Of a stretch of 64,000 nt of DNA, positions 15,116-23,177 are shown piece by piece. Position 1 is the stretch's first letter, and each line of letters starts with the position of its first letter. This stretch comes from Gemmobacter caeni (GTDB taxonomy: Bacteria > Pseudomonadota > Alphaproteobacteria > Rhodobacterales > Rhodobacteraceae): positions 434,001 through 498,000 of the forward strand of contig NZ_QBKP01000001.1 of assembly GCF_003054195.1 (NCBI RefSeq), read 5' to 3'. The notes beneath the pieces were generated by a model, which made no database searches, was not told the origin of the DNA, and saw nothing but the letters and a program-made list of their open reading frames with translations. The position numbers and the translations under genes were made by a program.

Positions 15116-16459
15116 ATGCAAAGCTATGCCGATACCCGCCGCAAGATCGACCCGAGCCGGGGTGACCGGCTGGGCGATGGCACCCCCAACGACAATGACC
15201 GCGTAGAGATCGGGCCGACCCAGCTTGCCTTTGCCGAATGGGCGGCGGCGGGGCTGGAATTGCCGGACCTCGACCGCATGCGCCATTACCGCTGGGACCG
15301 GCTGGTCAGGGCGCTGGTGGCGCGCGATGTGGGCGGCCTTCTGATGTTCGACCCGCTGAACATCCGCTATGCCACCGACACCACCAACATGCAGCTCTGG
15401 AACAGCCACAACCCGTTCCGTGCCTGCCTGATCTGCGCTGACGGGCATATGGTGGTCTGGGAATACAAGAACTCGCCCTTCCTCGTGACCTTCAACCCGC
15501 TGGTGAAGGAACTGCGCTCGGGCGCGAGCTTCTTCTACAACGTCTGCGGCGACCGAACCGCGCAGGACGCCGGTTCATTCGCCGCACAGGTGGACGAAGT
15601 GATGCGCGCCCATGCCGGAGCAAACCGGCGGCTGGCGGTGGACAAGATCATGGTCCACGGCTTGCGCGCGCTGGAAGCAGCGGGGTTCGAGGTGCTGGAG
15701 GGCGAAATCATCACGGAACGCACCCGCGCCATCAAGGGCCCGGACGAGATTCTGGCCATGCGCTGCGCTCACCACGCCTGCGAATCCGCCATTGCCGGGA
15801 TGGAAGCGTTCACACGGGAAAACGTGCCGAAGGGCGGCGTGTCCGAGGATGACATCTGGGCCGAACTGCACAAGGGCAACATCCGCCGGGGCGGCGAATG
15901 GATCGAGACGCGGCTTCTCGCCTCCGGCCCCCGCACGAACCCATGGTTTCAGGAATGCGGGCCGCGAATCGTTCAGAACAATGAAATCGTCGCCTTCGAC
16001 ACCGATCTGATCGGCAGCTACGGCATCTGTATCGACATCAGCCGCAGCTGGTGGATCGGCGACGCACGGCCCTCGAATGCGATGATTTCCGCGATGAACC
16101 ATGGGCTTGACCATATCCGCGACCATCAGGCCCGGCTGAAACCCGGTGTCACCATCCGCGAACTGACCTTCGGCGGTCATCAGCTGGAGGATCGCTATTG
16201 GAAGCAGAAATACTCCTGCAAGATGCACGGGGTCGGGCTGTGCGACGAATGGCCCTTCGTGCCCTACCCCGATGGCTGGATGGATGGCGCTTTCGAGGTC
16301 GCACTGGAACCGGGCATGGTGCTTTGCACCGAGGCGCTGATCAGCCCGGAGGGCGGAGACTTCTCGATCAAGCTTGAAGATCAGGTGCTGATTACGGAGA
16401 ATGGCTGCGAGAACCTGACCCGCTATCCCTTCGACCCGCGCCTGACGGGCGAAGCCTGA
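15116..16459 (+). CDS. dddP: Dimethylsulfoniopropionate lyase DddP
   Basis: A 447-residue M24-metallopeptidase-fold enzyme cleaving DMSP to dimethyl sulfide and acrylate in the cytoplasm. The residues known as metal ligands in characterised DddP fall at the same numbers here: Asp295 and Asp297 (AFDTDLIG), Asp307 (CIDISRSWW), His371 (KMHGVGLCDEW), Glu406 and Glu421; the proposed catalytic Asp377 is also present. The N-terminus RKIDPSRGDRLGDGTPNDND is typical. ATG 15116 has ACGGAGG upstream. It stands alone, without DMSP transporter or acrylate genes nearby. It points to a marine or algae-associated lifestyle. Confidence 0.96.
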   Translation: MQSYADTRRKIDPSRGDRLGDGTPNDNDRVEIGPTQLAFAEWAAAGLELPDLDRMRHYRWDRLVRALVARDVGGLLMFDPLNIRYATDTTNMQLWNSHNPFRACLICADGHMVVWEYKNSPFLVTFNPLVKELRSGASFFYNVCGDRTAQDAGSFAAQVDEVMRAHAGANRRLAVDKIMVHGLRALEAAGFEVLEGEIITERTRAIKGPDEILAMRCAHHACESAIAGMEAFTRENVPKGGVSEDDIWAELHKGNIRRGGEWIETRLLASGPRTNPWFQECGPRIVQNNEIVAFDTDLIGSYGICIDISRSWWIGDARPSNAMISAMNHGLDHIRDHQARLKPGVTIRELTFGGHQLEDRYWKQKYSCKMHGVGLCDEWPFVPYPDGWMDGAFEVALEPGMVLCTEALISPEGGDFSIKLEDQVLITENGCENLTRYPFDPRLTGEA

Positions 16460-16475
16460 CCGACGGAGCCCGCCA

Positions 16476-16733
16476 ATGCCCTTCCGCCCCGCCCTTGCCT
16501 TTGCCGCTCTGGCCCTTTGCGCGGGATGCGGTGGCGGGGGTGGCCGGCAGGCGGCCGAACCGTCGAACAGCCGCTGGGCCAGCATGTCGAACCCCGCCTC
16601 GCAATATTGCGCAGAACTGGGCGGGCGACTGGAGATGCGGCAGGAACAGGCGGGCGAGGCGGGCTATTGCCATATGCCCGACGGCACCGTGGTCGAGGAG
16701 TGGCAGCTTTATCGCGGCAAGAACGCGCTCTGA
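16476..16733 (+). CDS. Small DUF333-type lipoprotein
   Basis: An 85-residue exported protein. A signal peptide (FRPALAFAALALCAGC) ends in a cysteine that could be lipidated, though the lipobox is imperfect (Cys at -3). The mature part has the DUF333 pattern ASQYCAELGGRLEM...GEAGYCHMPDGTVVEEWQLYRG, with the YC...GG...YC.(M/L)PDG...EW spacing of putative haemolysin-like small proteins. Function unknown. It starts 16 bases after dddP on the same strand and may be co-transcribed with it. Confidence 0.75.
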   Translation: MPFRPALAFAALALCAGCGGGGGRQAAEPSNSRWASMSNPASQYCAELGGRLEMRQEQAGEAGYCHMPDGTVVEEWQLYRGKNAL

Positions 16734-16737
16734 CCCG

Positions 16738-17310
16738 TCAGGGCAGCAGCGCATCCAGTTGCACCTCCAGCCCCGCACGCATATCGGCGCCTGTGGTCAG
16801 GCGCAGCTCCATCAGCCCCAGCGTCGCGGCATAGAACAGCCGCGCCGCATGTGCCGGATCATCGTGACGGGCTTGCGTGAAAAAGCTTTCCAGCACCGCC
16901 AGCCGCCGCGTATCCATCGCCGCCACCGCCTGCGCGACCTTTGGTTCGGTCCGCGCCCAGCCACGCAGCGCGGGCTCGACACCGGCGCCACCGTAAGCGG
17001 CGGGCGGTGCAACGGAAATCCGCCCGATCAGCGCCTGTAGCGCCGCCCGCCCCTCGGCCCCGCTGGCCAGCACTGTGGTGGTGATCTCTTCTTCCGCCAG
17101 CCGCTGCCACAGTGCGACCATCTGCACCTTCAGTGCCGCCAGATCAGCGAAATGCCAGTAGAACGAACCCTTGCTGGTTCCAAGACCACGCGCCAGCGGC
17201 TCCACCCGCAGCGCGGGGGCGCCGCCGTTCACCAGCGCCCTGAATCCCGCCGCAATCCAGTCGCGAGGGGTCAGGCGGGTGCGGTCTGTCTGCAAGGCAG
17301 GTATGGTCAT
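16738..17310 (-). CDS. TetR/AcrR family transcriptional regulator
   Basis: A 190-residue TetR-type repressor. The N-terminal HTH (about 10-55) reads WIAAGFRALVNGGAPALRVEPLARGLGTSKGSFYWHFADLAAL, a full match to the TetR domain; the rest is a helical ligand-binding domain of unknown specificity. It is divergent from a cytochrome b-like membrane protein, and two copies of one palindrome lie in the 78-base spacer. It is therefore expected to repress both its own gene and that neighbour. The start MTIPALQTDR at 17308-17310 leaves both operators outside the coding region. Confidence 0.92.
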   Translation of the reverse strand: MTIPALQTDRTRLTPRDWIAAGFRALVNGGAPALRVEPLARGLGTSKGSFYWHFADLAALKVQMVALWQRLAEEEITTTVLASGAEGRAALQALIGRISVAPPAAYGGAGVEPALRGWARTEPKVAQAVAAMDTRRLAVLESFFTQARHDDPAHAARLFYAATLGLMELRLTTGADMRAGLEVQLDALLP

Positions 17311-17317
17311 GCGCGAA

Positions 17318-17335
17318 CCATACGATAGCGTATGG
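17318..17335. promoter_or_regulatory. TetR-type operator, copy 1
   Basis: CCATACG-ATAG-CGTATGG, perfect 7-bp arms, starting 8 bases upstream of the TetR start codon. It is the same palindrome as copy 2 apart from the 4-base spacer. Confidence 0.8.
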
Positions 17336-17362
17336 ACTCGGGGCAAGCAGCCATGCCACAAA

Positions 17363-17380
17363 CCATACGCAACCGTATGG
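17363..17380. promoter_or_regulatory. TetR-type operator, copy 2
   Basis: CCATACG-CAAC-CGTATGG lies 9 bases before the chosen start of the membrane protein. Centre-to-centre distance from copy 1 is 45 bases, about four helical turns, so both dimers would lie on the same DNA face. Confidence 0.8.
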
Positions 17381-17388
17381 AGCTGGCC

Positions 17389-17973
17389 ATGTCCCTGCAT
17401 CGCCTCACGGCCCTGGCACTGGCCGCCTTCCTGATCAGCCACCTAGCGCATCACCTGGCGGGGCTGATCGCCGGACCGGCGCTGCATCTGGCGCTCTCGG
17501 CCCCCTTCCGCGCCTTCTGGCGGCAGCCGATTGTCGAGGTCTTGCTGCTGACCGCCTTCGCGGTGCAGATCACCACTGGCCTGCGCCTGTTGTGGCGTGG
17601 AAGGGCCTGGCGCTGGCGCGGCCTGCGCCGCTGGCAGGCACTGTCCGGCGTCACCCTCGCGGGGTTCCTGTGTATCCATGTCGGCGCGGTGCAGGCCGCC
17701 CGCGTCACGGGCACCGACACCAACCTGCATTTCGCCGCCGCCGGGATGCAATCCGGCCTCTGGGCGCTGTTCTTCGCGCCCTATTACACCGCCGCCGTGA
17801 CCGCGCTTGGCCTGCATACCGGCATCGCGCTAAGGCGCCGCACCGGGCAGCACTGGGCCTTCCCCCTGCTGACCGCCGCCGGGCTGGCGCTGGGGATCGG
17901 CCTTGTTCTGCTGATGGCGGGCCTGATTCATGATTACACTGTGCCGCAGGAATGGCGCGCCGCTTTCGGATAA
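17389..17973 (+). CDS. Cytochrome b-like four- to five-helix membrane protein
   Basis: A 194-residue polytopic protein. Histidines sit inside or at the ends of predicted helices (LISHLAHHLAG, GFLCIHVGAVQ, ALGLHTGIAL, AGLIHDY). The segment FWRQPIVEVLLLTAFAVQITTGLRL resembles the di-haem membrane anchors of succinate dehydrogenase/fumarate reductase. Haem binding is therefore plausible but not proven, and I know no named family for it. ATG 17389 is used because GGAG lies seven bases upstream; ATGs further upstream would run through the operator. It is divergent from, and presumably controlled by, the TetR gene. Confidence 0.65.
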   Translation: MSLHRLTALALAAFLISHLAHHLAGLIAGPALHLALSAPFRAFWRQPIVEVLLLTAFAVQITTGLRLLWRGRAWRWRGLRRWQALSGVTLAGFLCIHVGAVQAARVTGTDTNLHFAAAGMQSGLWALFFAPYYTAAVTALGLHTGIALRRRTGQHWAFPLLTAAGLALGIGLVLLMAGLIHDYTVPQEWRAAFG

Positions 17974-18054
17974 TGCACCGCCGCCACCTTGCCAGCCCGG
18001 CCCTTGCGGATTAAGGGGGCGCAACCCCACATCCCCGTCAGGAAAGGCCCGCCG

Positions 18055-19359
18055 ATGATCCCGCGCTACTCCCGCCCCGAGATGGTCGCCATCTGGTCGC
18101 CCGAGACCAAGTTCCGCATCTGGTATGAGATCGAGGCGCATGCCTGCGACGCGCAGGCCCAGCTTGGCGTGATCCCCAAGGCCAATGCCGAGGCCGTCTG
18201 GCGCGCGAAGGATGTGGAATTCGACGTGGCCCGCATCGACGAAATCGAGGCGGTGACCAAGCATGACGTCATCGCCTTCCTGACCCACCTGGCCGAACAT
18301 ATCGGCTCGGAAGACGCGCGTTTTGTCCATCAGGGCATGACCTCGTCGGATGTGCTGGACACCACGCTGAACATCCAGCTTGTCCGCGCCGCCGACATCC
18401 TGCTGGCCGATATGGACCGGGTTCTGGCCGCGTTGAAGACCCGCGCGTTTGAGCACAAGGATACCGTGCGCATCGGGCGCAGCCATGGCATCCATGCCGA
18501 ACCGACCACCATGGGCCTGACCTTCGCGCGGTTCTATGCTGAAATGGATCGCGGCCGTGCCCGTCTGGTCGCCGCGCGCGAGGAAATCCGCACCGGCGCG
18601 ATTTCAGGCGCCGTCGGCACCTTCGCCAATATCGACCCTTTCGTGGAGGAATATGTCTGCGAAAAGCTGGGTCTGGTGCCGGAGCCCGTCTCGACCCAGG
18701 TCATCCCGCGTGACCGCCACGCCATGTTCTTCGCCACGCTGGGCGTCATCGCCTCGTCGATCGAGAATATCGCCATCGAGATCCGCCACATGCAGCGCAC
18801 CGAGGTGCTGGAGGCGGAAGAATTCTTCAGCCCTGGCCAGAAGGGTTCGTCGGCCATGCCGCACAAGCGCAACCCGGTGCTGACCGAAAACCTGACCGGC
18901 CTCGCGCGGCTGGTGCGCATGTCGGTGGTGCCGGCGATGGAGAATGTGGCGCTCTGGCATGAACGCGACATCAGCCATTCCAGCGTCGAACGCGCCATCG
19001 GCCCGGATACGACCGTGACGCTCGACTTCGCGCTGAACCGTCTGGCGGGGGTGATCGAGAAGCTGGTGATCTACCCCGAGAACATGCTGAAGAACATGAA
19101 CAAGTTCAAAGGGTTGGTCATGTCGCAGCGCGTGCTTCTGGCGCTGACTCAGGCAGGGGTAAGCCGCGAGGATGCCTACCGTCTGGTGCAGCGCAATGCG
19201 ATGAAGGTCTGGGAAAAAGGCGCCGATTTCAAGACCGAACTGCTGGCTGACCCGGAAGTGACCGCCGCGCTGTCGCCCGCCGAGATCGAGGAGAAATTCG
19301 ATCTGGGCTATCACACCAAACATGTGGATACGATCTTCGCCCGGGTGTTCCGCGCGTAA
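18055..19359 (+). CDS. purB: Adenylosuccinate lyase
   Basis: A 434-residue tetrameric enzyme acting twice in purine synthesis (SAICAR to AICAR, adenylosuccinate to AMP), releasing fumarate each time. It carries the superfamily signature GSSAMPHKRNP (about 264-274), the N-terminal RYSRPEMVAIWSPE, HQGMTSSDVLDT with the catalytic region, and GRSHGIHAEPTT. ATG 18055 follows AGGAAAGGC; an upstream ATG at 17989 would add 22 unlikely residues. It ends in a good terminator, so it is probably monocistronic. Confidence 0.97.
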   Translation: MIPRYSRPEMVAIWSPETKFRIWYEIEAHACDAQAQLGVIPKANAEAVWRAKDVEFDVARIDEIEAVTKHDVIAFLTHLAEHIGSEDARFVHQGMTSSDVLDTTLNIQLVRAADILLADMDRVLAALKTRAFEHKDTVRIGRSHGIHAEPTTMGLTFARFYAEMDRGRARLVAAREEIRTGAISGAVGTFANIDPFVEEYVCEKLGLVPEPVSTQVIPRDRHAMFFATLGVIASSIENIAIEIRHMQRTEVLEAEEFFSPGQKGSSAMPHKRNPVLTENLTGLARLVRMSVVPAMENVALWHERDISHSSVERAIGPDTTVTLDFALNRLAGVIEKLVIYPENMLKNMNKFKGLVMSQRVLLALTQAGVSREDAYRLVQRNAMKVWEKGADFKTELLADPEVTAALSPAEIEEKFDLGYHTKHVDTIFARVFRA

Positions 19360-19391
19360 CAGCGCCGGGCGCAGGAGGGTGGCATTTCAGT

Positions 19392-19421
19392 GGGGCGGGC
19401 CGTTGGGCCTGCCCCTTTTTT
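19392..19421 (+). terminator. Intrinsic terminator of purB
   Basis: GGGGCGGGCC pairs with GGCCTGCCCC (one G-T pair, loop GTTG), directly followed by TTTTTT. Confidence 0.85.
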
Positions 19422-19543
19422 CATCGAAAGGCCCCGTTTCCCTTGAAAGATCCGGCGGGTATCGGACCAAGGTCCGGCCCATGCAGGTTCCACACCCTGA
19501 AAGGCCGGAAACGTGGTATCCTTTCCCAAACCGGAGAACCGCC

Positions 19544-20068
19544 ATGCGCCTGATCCCTGCACTACTGCTTGCCGTCACGCCCTTCGCCGCCTTCGCCGCC
19601 GGGTCTGATGACACCGAGCCGCCGAAACCCACCGAAACATCGCAGACCTGCAAGAACGGTCAGGTCTGGGACGACAAGATCAGGGCCTGCGTGAACCCCG
19701 AGGAATCGCGGCTGGACGACGACGCCCGCTTCCGTGCCGTACGCGAACTGGCCTGGGCCGGACGCCCCGCCGACGCGCGCCGGGTGCTGGCAGCCATGCA
19801 CGAAGGCGACAGCGACCGCGTGATGACCTATGACGCCTTCACCCTGCGGATTTCCGGCCGGATCGAGGACGGGCTGGCCCGTTATGAACAGGCGATTTCG
19901 GCCAATCCCGCCAATATCCTCGCCCGCAGCTATTACGGGCAGGCTCTTGTTCTGCAAGGTGAATACGGCATGGCCCGTGAACAGCTCGCCGCCATCGACA
20001 ACCGTGAAAGCTGGGCCTGGCGCGCCCTGAACCATGCCATCGAGACCGGAGAAACCGCCAACTATTAA
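19544..20068 (+). CDS. Exported TPR-like protein with CxxGxxW motif
   Basis: A 174-residue protein with a clear signal peptide (MRLIPALLLAVTPFAAFAAG). A cysteine module CKNGQVWDDKIRACV comes next (about 35-49). The remainder is helical with a tetratricopeptide look (RFRAVRELAWAGRPADARRVL, DGLARYEQAISANPANILARSYYGQALVLQGEYGMAREQL). A periplasmic location is likely; function unknown. The next gene, 10 bases downstream, encodes a tiny exported protein with the same cysteine module, so the two probably work together (inference). Confidence 0.75.
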   Translation: MRLIPALLLAVTPFAAFAAGSDDTEPPKPTETSQTCKNGQVWDDKIRACVNPEESRLDDDARFRAVRELAWAGRPADARRVLAAMHEGDSDRVMTYDAFTLRISGRIEDGLARYEQAISANPANILARSYYGQALVLQGEYGMAREQLAAIDNRESWAWRALNHAIETGETANY

Positions 20069-20078
20069 GGAGGGAACC

Positions 20079-20225
20079 ATGCGCCTCAGAATTGCTGTTC
20101 TTGTCTGCCTCGCCCTGCCTGCCCCCGTGCTGGCCGAAGGCTGCCACCAGCAAACCGCCATGAACTGCGCCGAAGGGATGCAGTGGAACGCAGGCACCAA
20201 ATCCTGCGAACCCATCTCCAGCTAA
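20079..20225 (+). CDS. 48-residue exported protein with CxxGxxW motif
   Basis: A signal peptide (MRLRIAVLVCLALPAPVLAEG) leaves a mature peptide of about 28 residues with four cysteines: CHQQTAMNCAEGMQWNAGTKSCEPI. The part CAEGMQWNAGTKSC has the same C-x2-G-x2-W-[DN]-x5-C layout as the preceding gene's CKNGQVWDDKIRAC. A strong AAGGAGGG site supports translation. I know no defined function; similar short proteins occur near purB in Rhodobacterales, as far as I recall. Confidence 0.75.
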   Translation: MRLRIAVLVCLALPAPVLAEGCHQQTAMNCAEGMQWNAGTKSCEPISS

Positions 20226-20280
20226 GCGCCCGTTAACCGGCGCCTGTCAGCCTGACCCCGGAAGAATCACCGGAGGCGAC

Positions 20281-21351
20281 ATGGCGCAGGCGCTTGCTCG
20301 GATCAAACCTGTCCAGATTGCCGTGCCCCGGCCACCGGGCACGGCGCTGCATTTGTCACGGCGGCAGAAGGCGGCAATCATCGTGCGGCTGATGCTGGCC
20401 GAAGGCTCACCCCTGCCGCTGTCCTCGTTGCCCGAGGCGATGCAGACCGAACTCGCACAGCAGATCGGCGAAATGCGGCTGGTGGATCGCGGCACGGTGC
20501 AGGCGGTGGTGGCGGAGTTTCTGGAGGAACTGGAACAGGTCGGGCTCAGCTTCCCCGGCGGTCTGGAGGGCGCATTGTCCCTGATGGATGGGCATATTTC
20601 CGGCGCGGCGGCAGCGCGGCTGCGCCGGATGGTGGGGCTGCGCCCCGATGCCGACCCATGGGACCGGATCACCGCCCTTCCCCCCGATCTGCTGCGCCCG
20701 GTGCTGGAGGTTGAAAGTACCGAAATCGCTGCCATCATGCTGTCAAAACTGCCCGTGACGAAGGCGGCGGCGCTGCTGGGCAAGCTGCCCGGCGACAAGG
20801 CGCGGCGCGTCGCCTATGCCATGTCACGCACCGCCAATGTCGATCCGGGCACGGTGCGGCGGATCGGGATGTCGCTGCTGACCCAGCTCGACAACCAGCC
20901 CGCCAAGGCCTTTGATGCGGGGCCGGTGGAACGGGTGGGGGCGATCCTCAATGTCTCCCCCGCCGTCACGCGAGAGGAGGTCTTGCAAGGGCTGGACGAA
21001 ACCGATCAGGGCTTTGCCGAACAGGTGCGCAAGGCGATTTTCACCTTCGTGCACCTGCCGCAACGTGTGGCCCCGCGCGATGTGCCGCGCCTGACCCGCG
21101 CGGTGGACCAGCCGACGCTGGTCACCGCACTGGCAGGCGCCCGCAGCCCCGATCAGCAGGCGGCGGCAGAATTTATCCTCTCGAACCTCTCGCAACGTAT
21201 GGCGCAAACCCTGCGTGAGGAAATCGCCGAACGCGGCAAGGTGCGGGACCGTGACGCCGAAGCCGCCATGACCAGCGTGATCGAGGCGGTTCGCGGCATG
21301 GAACGTGAGGGCGAACTGACGCTTGTCCGCAGTGAGGAAGAGGAGGAATGA
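20281..21351 (+). CDS. fliG: FliG-like flagellar motor switch protein
   Basis: A 356-residue protein with the FliG layout. The N-terminal segment LSRRQKAAIIVRLMLAEG and the middle domain ESTEIAAIMLSKLPVTKAAALLGKLP carry the armadillo-type pattern. In the C-terminal domain, AEFILSNLSQRMAQTLREEIAERGKV matches the rotor segment that contacts MotA. FliG links the MS ring to the C ring and transmits torque. No other flagellar gene is in the window, so this copy is isolated; it may be the only FliG or a paralogue. CGGAGGCGAC precedes the ATG. It runs with the small-protein genes upstream. Confidence 0.82.
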   Translation: MAQALARIKPVQIAVPRPPGTALHLSRRQKAAIIVRLMLAEGSPLPLSSLPEAMQTELAQQIGEMRLVDRGTVQAVVAEFLEELEQVGLSFPGGLEGALSLMDGHISGAAAARLRRMVGLRPDADPWDRITALPPDLLRPVLEVESTEIAAIMLSKLPVTKAAALLGKLPGDKARRVAYAMSRTANVDPGTVRRIGMSLLTQLDNQPAKAFDAGPVERVGAILNVSPAVTREEVLQGLDETDQGFAEQVRKAIFTFVHLPQRVAPRDVPRLTRAVDQPTLVTALAGARSPDQQAAAEFILSNLSQRMAQTLREEIAERGKVRDRDAEAAMTSVIEAVRGMEREGELTLVRSEEEEE

Positions 21352-21423
21352 CCCTGCCCACCGCGTCTTGCCCTTCCCGCGCCCCGCCCCTAGGGTCTGC
21401 CGGACCCAGACAGGCGAAGGCAG

Positions 21424-22302
21424 ATGCACCAGACCGAAACCACCCGTGGCATCCTGCTGATGCTGATCGCCATTGCGACCTTCACCAGCATGGATGCGCT
21501 GGCCAAGACCATGGTGGCCGATTACCCGGCACTTCAGGTGGTCTGGGCACGCTATACCGGGCAGACCGTTATCGTGACGCTGGTCTTCCTGCCGCGTCTG
21601 CACCAGCTGTTGCGCACGCGGCATCCGGGCCTTCAGGCGCTGCGCTCGCTGTTCCAGTTCGGCGCAACGGCCTTTTTCTTCCTCAGCCTCGGGCATATTG
21701 GCCTCGCGGAGGCGACCGCGATCACCGATCTGAACCCGGTTCTGATCACACTGGGCGCGGCATTGTTCCTGGGCGAGAAGCTGGGCCCGCGCCGGCTGGT
21801 CGGGATTGGCCTGTCGCTCGTGGGGGCGATGATCATCATTCGCCCCGGTCTGGGCGTATTCCAGCCCGCCGCCCTGCTGCCGCTGGCCTGCGCCTGCTGC
21901 TATGCCGCCTTCGCGCTGGCGACCCGGTATGTTGGCCGCAGCGAGGGGTCATCGACCGCACTGCTGTACTCCGCGCTGTTCGGCACATTTGCCACCAGCG
22001 TTATGATGCCGGGCATCTGGCAACCCATTGCCAGTGCCGACCTCTGGAAATTCCTGCTGATCGGCGCGCTGGGGTCGGTGGCGCAATTCTTTCTGATCCG
22101 CGCCTTCACGGTGGCGGAAGCCTCGGCCATCGCTCCTTTCGGCTATGTCGGGATCATCTTCGCGACAGGCTGGGGCGTGCTGCTGTTCGACGAATGGCCC
22201 GATCTCTGGACTGTCGTCGGCGCCCTTGTGATCGTGGGGGCGGGCCTCTATGTCTGGCATCGCGAAACGCGGGATCGCCCGCGCCACCCGAGACCGGAAT
22301 GA
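21424..22302 (+). CDS. DMT-superfamily transporter, EamA type
   Basis: A 292-residue inner-membrane protein with ten predicted helices arranged as two EamA repeats. The repeats end in EATAITDLNPVLITLGAALFLGEKLGPRRLVGIGLSLVGA and EASAIAPFGYVGIIFATGWGVLLFDEWPDLWTVVGALVIVGA. Members export amino acids, metabolites or drugs; substrate unknown. The stop overlaps the start of the acyltransferase gene as ATGA, an uncommon coupling that may hint at envelope-related export. Confidence 0.9.
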   Translation: MHQTETTRGILLMLIAIATFTSMDALAKTMVADYPALQVVWARYTGQTVIVTLVFLPRLHQLLRTRHPGLQALRSLFQFGATAFFFLSLGHIGLAEATAITDLNPVLITLGAALFLGEKLGPRRLVGIGLSLVGAMIIIRPGLGVFQPAALLPLACACCYAAFALATRYVGRSEGSSTALLYSALFGTFATSVMMPGIWQPIASADLWKFLLIGALGSVAQFFLIRAFTVAEASAIAPFGYVGIIFATGWGVLLFDEWPDLWTVVGALVIVGAGLYVWHRETRDRPRHPRPE

Positions 22303-23177
22303 AACCATCGGAAAAGCCGCGATTCCGCGTGGATCACTGGCTTCAGAACCTCGTCCTGCGTGGCCTGATCGGGACGCTGCTGACCCTGCCCTATCGCTGG
22401 CGGGTGCCGCTTTGCGGCTGGATCTTCGCGCGGGTCATCGCCCCGCTGGCAGGCTATGACCGGCGCATCCGTGACAATCTGGCCCGGATCTTCCCCGACA
22501 TGCCCGAGCCCGAGGTACGCCGCATGTTGCGCGCGGTGCCTGACAATGTGGGGCGCACGGTGATCGAACTGTATTCGGGCGCCCCTTTCATCGAACGGGC
22601 ACTGGCCGCGCCGATGCACGGCCCCGGACTTGCCGCGCTGGAAGAGGCGCGGGCGGCGAACCGCCCCGTGGTGCTGGTGACCGGGCATTTCGGCAATTAC
22701 GATGCCAGCCGCGCCGCGCTGATCGCACGGGGATTCCGCGTTGGCGGCCTTTATCGCCCGATGACCAACCGCTATTTCAACGCGCATTACGTCGCCGCCA
22801 TATCGCGCATTGGCACGCCGCTGTTCGCGCGCGGGCGGCAGGGCATGGCCGGGATGATCCGCTTCCTGCGCGAAGGCGGGATTCTGGGCATTGTGCAGGA
22901 CCAGCACATGAACCTGGGCGTGAAGCTGAAATTTTTCGGCCATGACGCGATGACAGCGCTGTCGGCGGCTGAACTGGCCCTGAAATATCACGCGCTGGTG
23001 GTGCCGACCTATGCAATCCGGCAGGAAAACGGGCTGGATTTCGACATTCTGGTCGACGCGCCGATCCCTCATACGACAGCAGAACAGATGACCCAGGCAT
23101 TAAACGACCATCTGGAGGCGCATGTGCGCGACCATCTGGATCAGTGGTTCTGGATACACAAACGCTGGAAGGTTTAG
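22299..23177 (+). CDS. LpxL/HtrB-like lysophospholipid or lipid A acyltransferase
   Basis: A 292-residue membrane-associated acyltransferase. The catalytic HX4D/E box appears as GHFGNYDA, followed by RVGGLYRPMTNRYFN, the ARGRQGMAGMIRFLREGGILGIVQDQHMN block and DQWFWIHKRWK at the C-terminus, all typical of LpxL/LpxM/PlsC-like lauroyltransferases. It would add a secondary fatty acid to lipid A, or act on another lysolipid. Its ATG overlaps the EamA stop. Its 3' end overlaps the convergent DUF1223 gene by four bases. Confidence 0.87.
   Translation: MKPSEKPRFRVDHWLQNLVLRGLIGTLLTLPYRWRVPLCGWIFARVIAPLAGYDRRIRDNLARIFPDMPEPEVRRMLRAVPDNVGRTVIELYSGAPFIERALAAPMHGPGLAALEEARAANRPVVLVTGHFGNYDASRAALIARGFRVGGLYRPMTNRYFNAHYVAAISRIGTPLFARGRQGMAGMIRFLREGGILGIVQDQHMNLGVKLKFFGHDAMTALSAAELALKYHALVVPTYAIRQENGLDFDILVDAPIPHTTAEQMTQALNDHLEAHVRDHLDQWFWIHKRWKV

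Noticed and set aside
20281-21351. A displaced flagellar gene cluster around fliG
   Set aside because: Neighbours on both sides (small exported proteins, EamA, acyltransferase) have no motility link.
21348-22298. Open frame continuous with the LpxL-like acyltransferase that would add about 317 N-terminal residues
   Set aside because: That part overlaps the EamA gene in another frame and reads as non-protein; the ATG at 22299 gives a normal acyltransferase start with ATGA coupling.
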